From positions 1-42,577 of the forward strand of contig CAMWGV010000022.1 in assembly GCA_947173945.1 (NCBI GenBank): a stretch of 42,577 nucleotides of DNA, in the 5' to 3' direction. The position numbers were made by a program, and so were the translations under genes. Positions 16,541 through 23,790 of the stretch are shown piece after piece. Source of the DNA: an uncultured Lachnospiraceae bacterium. GTDB taxonomy: Bacteria; Bacillota; Clostridia; Lachnospirales; Lachnospiraceae. Under the pieces are notes generated by a model. That model worked only from the letters and a program-made list of their open reading frames with translations. It was not told where the DNA came from and made no database searches. Each line of letters begins with the position of its first letter. Within the stretch, counting starts at the first letter, position 1.

Positions 16541-16951
16541 ATGATTTTAAAAAGAAAAATGAAACTGTTAATGCCACTGGCTTTGTTGGGGTGTATGCTG
16601 TTTTCGGTAATATCGCTTGCATCATCGTATTCTGAAACAAAATCAAATGGCAGATTTGAATTATACTGTACCATTATATATACGCAAAGTTCAGGAGGAG
16701 CAAAGACAACAGGTGCACCGTATGGATATAATCAAACAGCAAATGTAATTATATATGATAGTAATGGAGTTTCAATAGATGGCACCGGTCACAATACCTC
16801 ATACGATAAAGTGGCATCTGCATCTGTCAGTACTAAAAAAACGGTCTATAAGGTTGTAACGGGGCATTTTGTGACGGATAATGATAAAAATCCCGTGTAT
16901 CCGTTATATCAGCAGATACAATTGGTGAAGAATCCTACAAAATCCGATTAA
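16541..16951 (+). CDS. Small secreted protein, possible lactococcin-972-like (136 aa)
   Basis: An AGGGGAGG ribosome site precedes ATG 16541. Residues 1-8 are basic, a hydrophobic core spans about 9-27 and a likely signal cut follows SLAS near residue 28. The mature part of about 108 residues is rich in Tyr, Thr, Ser, Gly and Asn, with only one Cys, and looks all-beta (ANVIIYDSNG, KTVYKVVTGHF). It is followed by a membrane-anchored protein, two FtsX permeases and an ATPase, an order reminiscent of lactococcin-972-type loci, where a small secreted beta protein precedes FtsX/ATPase immunity genes. Sequence similarity to that family is not clear, so role as toxin or signal is inference. Confidence 0.6.
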   Translation: MILKRKMKLLMPLALLGCMLFSVISLASSYSETKSNGRFELYCTIIYTQSSGGAKTTGAPYGYNQTANVIIYDSNGVSIDGTGHNTSYDKVASASVSTKKTVYKVVTGHFVTDNDKNPVYPLYQQIQLVKNPTKSD

Positions 16952-17034
16952 AGAATCATTTATGGGTGCGATATAACATATAGTTTGAAAGCAAAATAAA
17001 TATATAGTAATTGATTTTGGAAGGAGAGGTTGTA

Positions 17035-17538
17035 TTGAAAAAGAAAATTATTATAGTTCTCACAACCATTATGATTGTGGTTGCAGTATGGTCTGTAGTT
17101 AGTTACAGGCAAAATAAAAGGCATGTTGACAGCGGCAAAATTAATGAACCCAGCGATGGAGAATATAGAACAAAGGTTATCTATGAAATTGATGGACCAT
17201 ATAATTCAAAAGCTGGTGGCGGAATGAATGTTTATGAGGGTTATACGAACAATGTTCATTTGGATGTAAAGCTTGAACAGGGTGTGGTTCTGGTATTGTT
17301 TTATGACTGGAATGACCCTGAGGCAGAGCCTGATACACTTGAGGGTAACCCGGACAAATATTTGTTTCGGACGGAGCGGATAACGGAGAGCGGAAGCTAT
17401 GATTACAACATGGACGATCTTACTGCCGGACATTATTGGGTAATAATCAATGAGGAAAAGACGGATGACAGGGATAAAATGACAGTAGCAGAGGTGGATA
17501 TCTGCTTTTCGAATTATAGGAAAAATAAAGGTGATTAA
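17035..17538 (+). CDS. Membrane-anchored extracellular protein, unknown (167 aa)
   Basis: Start chosen at TTG 17035, seven bases after GGAAGGAGAGG; another TTG at 17011 lies before that site. MKKK is followed by a membrane segment (about residues 4-22) and an acidic extracellular domain with GAGFG-free beta pattern: VVLVLFYDWNDPEAEP, ESGSYDYNMDDLTAGHYWVI. The last phrase, 'G.Y.YN...L.AGHYWVI', resembles surface domains where ligands are held by a small beta-sandwich. I recognise no named family. It lies 5 bp before the first permease gene, so it is probably an accessory part of this exporter or immunity complex. Confidence 0.65.
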   Translation: MKKKIIIVLTTIMIVVAVWSVVSYRQNKRHVDSGKINEPSDGEYRTKVIYEIDGPYNSKAGGGMNVYEGYTNNVHLDVKLEQGVVLVLFYDWNDPEAEPDTLEGNPDKYLFRTERITESGSYDYNMDDLTAGHYWVIINEEKTDDRDKMTVAEVDICFSNYRKNKGD

Positions 17539-17543
17539 CAGAT

Positions 17544-18650
17544 ATGATAAAAAAGATTTCCAAAAGGGTATTCAGAAAGGGAATAACAACACTCATAATT
17601 TTTATGGGCTTTACGCTTTCTTTTTTAATGTTTTTGTATTATGACACCTCGAAACGTCTTGCTGATGCGGAAAAGCAGGACGAGAGCATATACAGGTATA
17701 GTTATGGTGCTACAGCATTAGTATTCGGTGATGAGTTTGAACTGAGTATGATTAATATAGCTGACTTTTATGATTGTGATATTATTGCTGCAGATTTGAA
17801 TTTTTTTGTGGGCGACGCAGAAATGCCACGGCTGTCAAATGTTGTCCTTACGGATAAACCATTGATATTTCCAATTGTGAAGGGGCATTATCCCAAGCAG
17901 AGGGAGTTTGACAGCGGAATGAGCTGTGTTGTTCTTGGCAAGGGCTTAAAGCGACATACATATTCAAAGGACGGAAAGGATTATATTAAAATTAATAAGG
18001 AGGAGTATTATGTAACAGGGTATGTGGCTGCCGCACATTCGCCTATATTGGACAATATAGTGCTTGTGTATTACAAAAACATAGGGAAAAGGGCAATGAA
18101 GGAACTATTACTTTGGAAAAGGATGATGGGAGTTAATATTTTGTTCCAAAGTAATTTGTTGGTGACGGAGGAAATAAATGAGAAATTAAGTGTTTATGAG
18201 AAAAAGTACAGTCCACTTTTCAGTGTTTCCACAACAGAATATCCGATTTCGCTTTCCACAAATGTTGCAGAGGAAAAATATGTTGATATTGCTGCCGTCA
18301 TTTATGTTTTTTCCCTCATTCTTATCGTTATTACAATTAATTATTGGTATACGGTAAACAGGAAGGAATATGCAATAAGGCGTGCTTACGGTTATTCCTA
18401 TGTCCACCTTGTTTTAAGGACTATAGGAGAATTTATTGTATACATTATTTTTTCAATTATCATTACGGAAACGGTGCTGCTGCTTACGGATGTTGCTGAG
18501 GAAAGGCTGATATTTGACATGATGGACAATATAAAGGGACATATAAATATACTAGGCAAATATATATTTATCACGCTGCCGATTATAGCTCTTGCACCTG
18601 TACATTTACTGACAAAAACAGAGCCTGTAACCATTATAAGGAGGGAATAG
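17544..18650 (+). CDS. FtsX-type permease, first half-size subunit (368 aa)
   Basis: One N-terminal membrane helix (about residues 15-32), an extracellular domain of about 220 residues, then three C-terminal helices (about 250-270, 295-320 and 335-355). This is the four-helix plan of a single MacB/FtsX subunit. The loop NRKEYAIRRAYGYSYVHLVL is the coupling helix that meets the ATPase. It overlaps functionally with the next gene, which has the same plan, so the two likely form a heterodimer driven by the ATPase at 19843. Substrate unknown; neighbours point to the secreted protein at 16541. Confidence 0.75.
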   Translation: MIKKISKRVFRKGITTLIIFMGFTLSFLMFLYYDTSKRLADAEKQDESIYRYSYGATALVFGDEFELSMINIADFYDCDIIAADLNFFVGDAEMPRLSNVVLTDKPLIFPIVKGHYPKQREFDSGMSCVVLGKGLKRHTYSKDGKDYIKINKEEYYVTGYVAAAHSPILDNIVLVYYKNIGKRAMKELLLWKRMMGVNILFQSNLLVTEEINEKLSVYEKKYSPLFSVSTTEYPISLSTNVAEEKYVDIAAVIYVFSLILIVITINYWYTVNRKEYAIRRAYGYSYVHLVLRTIGEFIVYIIFSIIITETVLLLTDVAEERLIFDMMDNIKGHINILGKYIFITLPIIALAPVHLLTKTEPVTIIRRE

Positions 18651-18653
18651 TAT

Positions 18654-19805
18654 ATGTGTTTGTGGTATGCACTGTGTCAGCTTTACAAAAATAAAATCCA
18701 AACCATAATAACAGCCGTGATGATTACACTGAGCTTCATAGTAATAACATATTCGGGGATTACATATTTACAGTTCAGAGGAAATGAATGGAAGGCAAGA
18801 GAGGTGGTTGAGGGTGATTTTAAAAATATTTATCATATAAATCTTATCAATTATTTTGCTGCGGGGGGGAATGAACTTTATTTGCTGAATGAATTGTATC
18901 AATGGATGCAAAACCAATCAGAGCTTAAGTGGTACGGTTTATATTATTACTATGATGAGGAAAAAATACTGTATGTTTCAGGACAGATTCTAAAAATGTG
19001 CGGAATAGAGGTGGAGAAGGAAGAAGAAAAAAGTGCGTGGGTCGGATGTAACAGGCAGGCAGATATACCTGTCGGCAGTGAATTTGAGGATGCGGGCATT
19101 GAGTTTGAGGTTGTATCCTGTCTTGACAAAAACAGCAGATTTATAGGGCATGCCTATACAACCGGATTAGCTGCTTTAATTTCACTGGATGATTATGTAA
19201 TTGTCGATTTGGATGTTATGATTCAGGAAAATCCTGCTGAAATTGGAAATGGTATTGTAAATAATCTGTACTATGAGGTGGAAACAGACCGTGATGCAGA
19301 TTTTTTTGAAAAAAAGCTCCGGGATAAGGCAGATGAGCTTGGGCTTGACATTTATGGAATAAATAATCTCAAATCTTTATTTAAGGCTAATGCCCGTGAT
19401 GCAATGGAAAAGGCAGGAGAAAAGTATTTAATGCCACTTGTTCTTGCCTTGTGCGCCTGTGTTGCCCTGTGTGTCTGTTCCATGCAGTCTTATCATATAA
19501 ACAGACATGACTCATCTGTTATGCTGTCCTGTGGCATGACAAGACGTGACATTTCAGGTATATATATGTGTGAAAATCTTATAAAGATATTGTCGGGATA
19601 TTCGCTGTCCCTTATGTACTGGGTACGGAAAAACCGGGAAATGAAGTTGGAAACATTTATTATTTCATCGTATTATTCATGGCTTGAATATCTAAAATAT
19701 ATGATATTAATATGCTTTGGGCTTTGCTTTGTGTTTACTGCTTTATGCAGTATGCCGGTCATTATCAAGATAAGAAAAAATAAATTTATATTATACAGGG
19801 AATAA
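18654..19805 (+). CDS. FtsX-type permease, second half-size subunit (383 aa)
   Basis: It starts 3 bp after the previous stop with AAGGAGG inside the end of that gene, so the two are translated together. Plan: membrane helix at about 17-36, outer domain to about 260, then helices at about 262-280 and 345-370. The middle helix near 305-322 is short. The coupling loop is NRHDSSVMLSCGMTRRDISG. The region after the second helix (YSLSLMYWVRKNREMKLETF) is compact compared with the partner subunit, where a longer helix is expected, so a small internal deletion is possible. It would pair with the preceding permease. Confidence 0.7.
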   Translation: MCLWYALCQLYKNKIQTIITAVMITLSFIVITYSGITYLQFRGNEWKAREVVEGDFKNIYHINLINYFAAGGNELYLLNELYQWMQNQSELKWYGLYYYYDEEKILYVSGQILKMCGIEVEKEEEKSAWVGCNRQADIPVGSEFEDAGIEFEVVSCLDKNSRFIGHAYTTGLAALISLDDYVIVDLDVMIQENPAEIGNGIVNNLYYEVETDRDADFFEKKLRDKADELGLDIYGINNLKSLFKANARDAMEKAGEKYLMPLVLALCACVALCVCSMQSYHINRHDSSVMLSCGMTRRDISGIYMCENLIKILSGYSLSLMYWVRKNREMKLETFIISSYYSWLEYLKYMILICFGLCFVFTALCSMPVIIKIRKNKFILYRE

Positions 19806-19842
19806 TTATGATGATGTTCATAGTGATTAAGGGGTAGAGAAA

Positions 19843-20511
19843 ATGATTAAATTAAAAAATATTACAAAAGAATATAGGGGAGCTTCATATAAAACCACAG
19901 CCCTTAACCAAGTGACGCTTGATATTAAGGATGGCGATTTTGCATGTGTCATGGGAAAGTCAGGATCAGGGAAAAGTACACTGCTGCATATCATTGGATG
20001 CATGGATATGCCAAGCGAAGGGGAATATTATCTTGACGATATATGTGTAAAAGACCTGTCTCCATATAAGCTTGACAGGCTGAGAAGGGAAAAAATCAGT
20101 TTTGTTTTTCAGGGCTATGAGCTGATGAGCAGATATACCGTGTGGGAAAATATAGAGTTGCCGTTAAATGCAAAAAGAATAAGGGGCAAAAAAAAGAGAA
20201 CAATAATTAAGGATATAATGGAAAGGCTGGAAATAACAGAGCTTAAGGACAAATATCCCGGTCAGATATCGGGAGGAGAACAGCAGAGAGTGGCAATTGC
20301 AAGGGCATATGTTATGGATACACCCTACATTGTGGCTGATGAGCCTACAGGAGCCTTGGATGAAGCAAATTCTGACCGTATTTTGGATTTGTTTGAGAGC
20401 TTACATAATGAGGGCAAAACCATTATTCTTGTATCCCACGACATGGATGTGGCACAACGGGGAGATTACATAATAAATTTGCAGGATGGACATATTAAAG
20501 AAGAGAAATAA
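19843..20511 (+). CDS. ABC transporter ATPase, MacB/LolD type (222 aa)
   Basis: The ATPase for the two permeases before it. Walker A GKSGSGKST is at 38-46, the Q-loop FVFQGYELMSRYTVWENIEL follows, the signature is [15 protein letters not shown], and Walker B plus D-loop is [16 protein letters not shown], with switch His in LVSHDMD. All catalytic residues are present. It ends the operon 37 bp after the second permease, and no hairpin follows before the fba promoter at 20540. Distinct from the ATPase at 4186 but the same subfamily. Confidence 0.92.
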   Translation: MIKLKNITKEYRGASYKTTALNQVTLDIKDGDFACVMGKSGSGKSTLLHIIGCMDMPSEGEYYLDDICVKDLSPYKLDRLRREKISFVFQGYELMSRYTVWENIELPLNAKRIRGKKKRTIIKDIMERLEITELKDKYPGQISGGEQQRVAIARAYVMDTPYIVADEPTGALDEANSDRILDLFESLHNEGKTIILVSHDMDVAQRGDYIINLQDGHIKEEK

Positions 20512-20539
20512 TAATGCCATATAACCGCATTATTCATCA

Positions 20540-20568
20540 TTGTAAAAGAATGGTTTTTATTGTATAAT
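20540..20568 (+). promoter_or_regulatory. Promoter of the aldolase gene
   Basis: TTGTAA at 20540-20545 and a perfect TATAAT at 20563-20568, 17 bp apart. It gives a leader of about 120 nt. Confidence 0.65.
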
Positions 20569-20579
20569 ATGCCATAAGG

Positions 20580-20675
20580 AGGGACCCAACGAAGCTTAGA
20601 GGATGCCTTAGGGTTCGCCCATAAAGCAATTAACAGTGTGGCGTTGCACTGCGAATTACAAAAATACAATATAAA
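20580..20675 (+). ncRNA. Structured 5' leader of the aldolase mRNA
   Basis: The leader contains GGGACCC (20582-20588) able to pair with GGGTT and GCCC near 20612-20620, and CAGTG (20634-20638) pairing with CACTG (20647-20651). No T-run terminator lies between it and the start codon. It matches no riboswitch that I can recognise; it may regulate translation or stabilise a highly expressed mRNA. Confidence 0.3.
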
Positions 20676-20696
20676 ATGAAATGGAGGAATTACAAA

Positions 20697-21560
20697 ATGT
20701 TAGTTTCAGCTACAGAGATGTTGAAGAAAGCAAAGGAAGGCAAGTACGCGGTAGGTCAGTTTAATATAAACAACCTTGAGTGGACAAAGTCAATACTTTT
20801 AACTGCACAGGAGCTTAACTCACCGGTTATCCTTGGTGTATCTGAGGGAGCAGGAAAGTACATGACAGGTTTTAAGACTGTTGCAGCTATGGTAAAGGCT
20901 ATGGATGAGGAGCTTGGTATTACTGTTCCTGTAGCACTTCATTTGGACCATGGTAGCTACGAAGGTTGCTACAAGTGTATTAAGGCAGGCTTTACTTCAA
21001 TCATGTTTGATGGTTCTCATTATCCGATTGAGGAGAATATTGCAAAGACAAGTGAACTTGTTAATGTAGCTCACAATCTTGGACTTTCTATCGAAGCTGA
21101 GGTTGGTTCCATCGGTGGTGAAGAGGATGGAGTTGTTGGTGCAGGTGAGTGCGCAGATCCTGAGGAGTGTAAGGCAATTGCTGATTTAGGTGTGGACATG
21201 CTTGCAGCAGGTATTGGAAATATACATGGTAAATATCCTGATAACTGGGCAGGATTAAGCTTTGATACTCTTGCAGCAGTTCAGGAGAAGACTGGCATGA
21301 TGCCACTTGTACTTCATGGTGGTACAGGAATTCCTGAGGATATGATAAAGAAAGCCATCTCACTTGGTGTATCAAAGATTAACGTAAATACTGAGTGCCA
21401 GCTTTCATTCCAGGAGGCAACAAGAAAATATATCGAAGAGGGTAAGGACCAGCAGGGTAAGGGCTTTGACCCACGTAAGCTTCTTGCTCCGGGTGCAGAG
21501 GCTATAAAGGCAACTGTTAAAGAGAAGATGGAGCTTTTTGGTTCTGTAGGTAAGGCATAA
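20697..21560 (+). CDS. fba: Class II fructose-1,6-bisphosphate aldolase (287 aa)
   Basis: A zinc-dependent glycolytic enzyme that splits fructose-1,6-bisphosphate to DHAP and glyceraldehyde-3-phosphate. It has the N-terminal MLVSATEMLKKAKEGKYAVG, catalytic Asp84 and zinc His85 in LHLDHGS, the SIEAEVGSIGGEEDG loop with another zinc ligand, IGNIHGKYP with a zinc His, LHGGTGIP for phosphate, and KINVNTE. Size fits the short class II-B type. GGAGG stands 9 nt before ATG 20697; ATG 20676 precedes that site. Codon use looks more regular than in neighbours, as expected for a highly expressed gene. Agatose- or tagatose-bisphosphate specificity cannot be fully excluded. Confidence 0.95.
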   Translation: MLVSATEMLKKAKEGKYAVGQFNINNLEWTKSILLTAQELNSPVILGVSEGAGKYMTGFKTVAAMVKAMDEELGITVPVALHLDHGSYEGCYKCIKAGFTSIMFDGSHYPIEENIAKTSELVNVAHNLGLSIEAEVGSIGGEEDGVVGAGECADPEECKAIADLGVDMLAAGIGNIHGKYPDNWAGLSFDTLAAVQEKTGMMPLVLHGGTGIPEDMIKKAISLGVSKINVNTECQLSFQEATRKYIEEGKDQQGKGFDPRKLLAPGAEAIKATVKEKMELFGSVGKA

Positions 21561-21590
21561 TTTGTCAGTAACCGAAAGAGTAACAATTAA

Positions 21591-21636
21591 AACATGCTTT
21601 CGTTCGTCTCAAACGAGCGAAAGCGTGTTTTTTATT
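21591..21636 (+). terminator. Aldolase terminator
   Basis: AACATGCTTTCGTTCGT at 21591-21607 pairs with 21613-21629 over 17 positions with two G-U pairs, loop CTCAA, followed by TTTTTTATTT. Confidence 0.9.
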
Positions 21637-21664
21637 TGACACACATAACTGTATATGTTAATAT
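21636..21664 (+). promoter_or_regulatory. Promoter of the GntR/ABC operon
   Basis: TTGACA at 21636-21641 and TAATAT at 21659-21664, 17 bp apart, immediately after the aldolase terminator. Confidence 0.65.
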
Positions 21665-21674
21665 ATAGACAGTT
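21647..21674 (+). promoter_or_regulatory. Palindromic operator over the GntR promoter
   Basis: AACTGT at 21647-21652 and ACAGTT at 21669-21674 are inverted around an AT-rich centre and enclose the -10. This is the expected position for autorepression by the YtrA-type regulator encoded next. Confidence 0.6.
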
Positions 21675-21690
21675 ATATACGGAGGCGAAT

Positions 21691-22071
21691 ATGGTAATTG
21701 TAATAAAAAATAACAGTAGCGAGCCCATTTATGATCAGATAAAAAAGCAGATATTGGATGCAATTATGTCAGGCGACATAAAGGAGGGGGAGTGCCTGCC
21801 GTCTATCAGGAGACTTGCAAGAGACCTAAAAGTCAGTGTCATTACAACGACAAAGGCATATAACGACTTGGAACTGGCAGGCTATATTACGGCTGTACAG
21901 GGGAAAGGGTATTATGTTTCAGAAAGAAGCAATGAAATATTGTATGAAAAGCTATTGGAACAGATAGAATATCATTTTGATCAGGCTATTTCTATTTCAA
22001 AGAAGGCTGATTTAACGGAAAAGGATTTAATGGACATTTTGAAAAATTTATTAAAGCAGGAGGATGCGTAA
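21691..22071 (+). CDS. GntR-family regulator, YtrA subfamily (126 aa)
   Basis: An N-terminal winged helix-turn-helix of about 70 residues: PIYDQIKKQILDAIMSGDIK, then LPSIRRLARDLKVSVITTTK and the wing GYITAVQGKGYYV. A short C-terminal helical tail of about 45 residues serves dimerisation. This length without a ligand domain is typical of YtrA regulators, which repress their own ABC operon and respond to cell-envelope antibiotics. CGGAGG precedes ATG 21691. The two ABC genes follow with a 2-bp gap and then a TAATG overlap, so the three are one operon. Confidence 0.9.
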   Translation: MVIVIKNNSSEPIYDQIKKQILDAIMSGDIKEGECLPSIRRLARDLKVSVITTTKAYNDLELAGYITAVQGKGYYVSERSNEILYEKLLEQIEYHFDQAISISKKADLTEKDLMDILKNLLKQEDA

Positions 22072-22073
22072 GG

Positions 22074-22919
22074 ATGTTGAATATAACAAATTTATGTAAG
22101 GAATATGAAGGGTTCAAGCTTGATAATGTTTCGTTTTATCTTCCGAAAGGATACATAATGGGATTGGTCGGTAAAAATGGTGCTGGAAAATCAACGACAA
22201 TAAAAAGCATTATGAATATTCTGGATTTTCAAGGCGAAATACAGGTAAATGGACACGGAAACATTGCGGATGAGATGACGGTAAAGCAGGCGGTGGGTGT
22301 AGTCGTTGACCTGCCGTTTTTCCCAATTACATTTACCCTTGAGCAGGTTGGAAAATATGCAGGAGCATTTTACGAGAATTGGGACAGGGATACTTATTAT
22401 AATTTACTGAATAAATTCGGACTCAGTGCTAAGAAAAAGGTCAGTGAGCTGAGCCGTGGAATGGGAGTCAAGCTTCAGCTTGCAGTGGCACTTTCACATA
22501 AGGCAAGGCTTTTAGTGCTTGATGAGCCTACCTCAGGTTTGGATCCTGTTGCAAGAGATGAATTGATGGATATTCTGATGGAATTCATAGAGGATGGCGA
22601 AAACAGTGTTTTGTTTTCAACACATATCAGCGCCGATTTGGAAAAAATAGCTGATTATGTCACAATATTAAGTAGTGGCAAAGTGTTTTACACAGGGGAA
22701 AAGGATATCCTGATGGAACAGTATGACATTATCAAAGGCGATTACAGTAAAGTGGATGATAAGATGAAAAAGGATTTGATAGGATTACGCAGATATGGTG
22801 ACAGCTTCGAGGCGATGATTTCAAAAGAAAAATATAAATTATACGATGTGAATTCGTTTCAGACAGAGAGCGCAAAAATAGATGATGTATTAATATATGC
22901 AGAGAGGAGTGACAGCTAA
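22074..22919 (+). CDS. ABC transporter ATPase, YtrB/BcrA-like (281 aa)
   Basis: Walker A GKNGAGKST is at about 34-42, the signature is the variant LSRGMGVKLQLAVALS instead of LSGGQ, Walker B LLVLDEPTSGLDP, and switch His in STHI. The LSRGM signature and about 60 extra C-terminal residues are usual for YtrB/EcsA-type ATPases of ABC-2 exporters. Together with the GntR regulator and the permease it forms a small exporter likely induced by envelope stress or peptide antibiotics. Confidence 0.9.
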   Translation: MLNITNLCKEYEGFKLDNVSFYLPKGYIMGLVGKNGAGKSTTIKSIMNILDFQGEIQVNGHGNIADEMTVKQAVGVVVDLPFFPITFTLEQVGKYAGAFYENWDRDTYYNLLNKFGLSAKKKVSELSRGMGVKLQLAVALSHKARLLVLDEPTSGLDPVARDELMDILMEFIEDGENSVLFSTHISADLEKIADYVTILSSGKVFYTGEKDILMEQYDIIKGDYSKVDDKMKKDLIGLRRYGDSFEAMISKEKYKLYDVNSFQTESAKIDDVLIYAERSDS

Positions 22920-23623
22920 TGAAAGGTGTAGCCAATGTAGTAAAGATGGATATGGCAGTGTGCAGAAAGGCAATGACAATTATGACTTTGAGTATGCTTT
23001 TAGCAGGAATTTTCTGTCTGTTTTTTCTTACACCTCTGTTGCTGGGATTGTTTGTTGTTGGTTCAACAGCAGTGATATCCGTTATATTTTCTATTGAAAA
23101 TAAATCAAACATGGAATTTTTTTATGGCTGTTTTCCTATAAGAAAATGGGAGTATGTTGTGGGAAGAAGCATAACAAGTTTTTGTGTGATGGCAATACCA
23201 TCCGTTATAAGCATTATATTTGTACAAATCGGGATGCACTTTTCATTATGCAGGAATGAGGATGTGCGTACGATTATGGAAATGACTGACAAATATCAAA
23301 TGGTTATTATGTGTGCTTTTATTATGCTTGGTTTTGCAGGGGGTGCAAACCTGCTTCTGGCTTCCTACGTTGGAAAAATAGAATCACGGGAGTTTCTTGA
23401 GGTGGTGTTATTGCTTGTAGAGGCAGCAATAGTGTCTATCATTTTCTTTATTATACAAAAAACGGTATATCATGGAGATAACCAAAAGTTTGTGACGGAT
23501 ATGACTGGATTTTTTTCAAAGCATGAAGTGCTTTCCTGTGTTTTACTTATAGCAGTGGGACTTGTATTTCTTGTTGCAGGAGCTATGATTTCACTTAAAA
23601 TATTGAAGAAAAAACGAATTTAA
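22919..23623 (+). CDS. ABC-2 type permease (234 aa)
   Basis: Start ATG overlaps the stop of the ATPase gene (TAATG). Six hydrophobic segments are visible at about 18-35, 38-56, 85-105, 130-150, 165-185 and 205-226, the layout of ABC-2 permeases. The NKSNMEFFYGCFPIRKWEYV motif between helices 2 and 3 is typical of the group ('LP..R..yV.gr'). It is the partner of the YtrB-like ATPase; the substrate is not deducible. Confidence 0.85.
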   Translation: MKGVANVVKMDMAVCRKAMTIMTLSMLLAGIFCLFFLTPLLLGLFVVGSTAVISVIFSIENKSNMEFFYGCFPIRKWEYVVGRSITSFCVMAIPSVISIIFVQIGMHFSLCRNEDVRTIMEMTDKYQMVIMCAFIMLGFAGGANLLLASYVGKIESREFLEVVLLLVEAAIVSIIFFIIQKTVYHGDNQKFVTDMTGFFSKHEVLSCVLLIAVGLVFLVAGAMISLKILKKKRI

Positions 23624-23659
23624 ATATCAAAAGTTCCTGTGCTCTTTTCTTTATAGGGA

Positions 23660-23707
23660 CTGACGCACTAAGCATGTTTATGTTATTAAATATGCTTAGT
23701 GCGACAG
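23660..23707. terminator. Hairpin ending the GntR/ABC operon
   Basis: CGCACTAAGCAT (23664-23675) pairs perfectly with ATGCTTAGTGCG (23692-23703), extended outward by CTG/CAG. The tail CCTCTTCTT is only moderately T-rich. Confidence 0.7.
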
Positions 23708-23728
23708 CCTCTTCTTGGTGTGTTTCTA

Positions 23729-23757
23729 TTGTTTTATCAAACAAAATATATTAAAAT
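23729..23757 (+). promoter_or_regulatory. Promoter of the metallopeptidase-like lipoprotein
   Basis: TTGTTT at 23729-23734 and TAAAAT at 23752-23757, 17 bp apart. The 29-bp core matches the condensin operon promoter at 25842-25870 in 26 positions. Confidence 0.55.
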
Positions 23758-23790
23758 TCAATTGAACATAACCCACAGGAGGACAAATTA

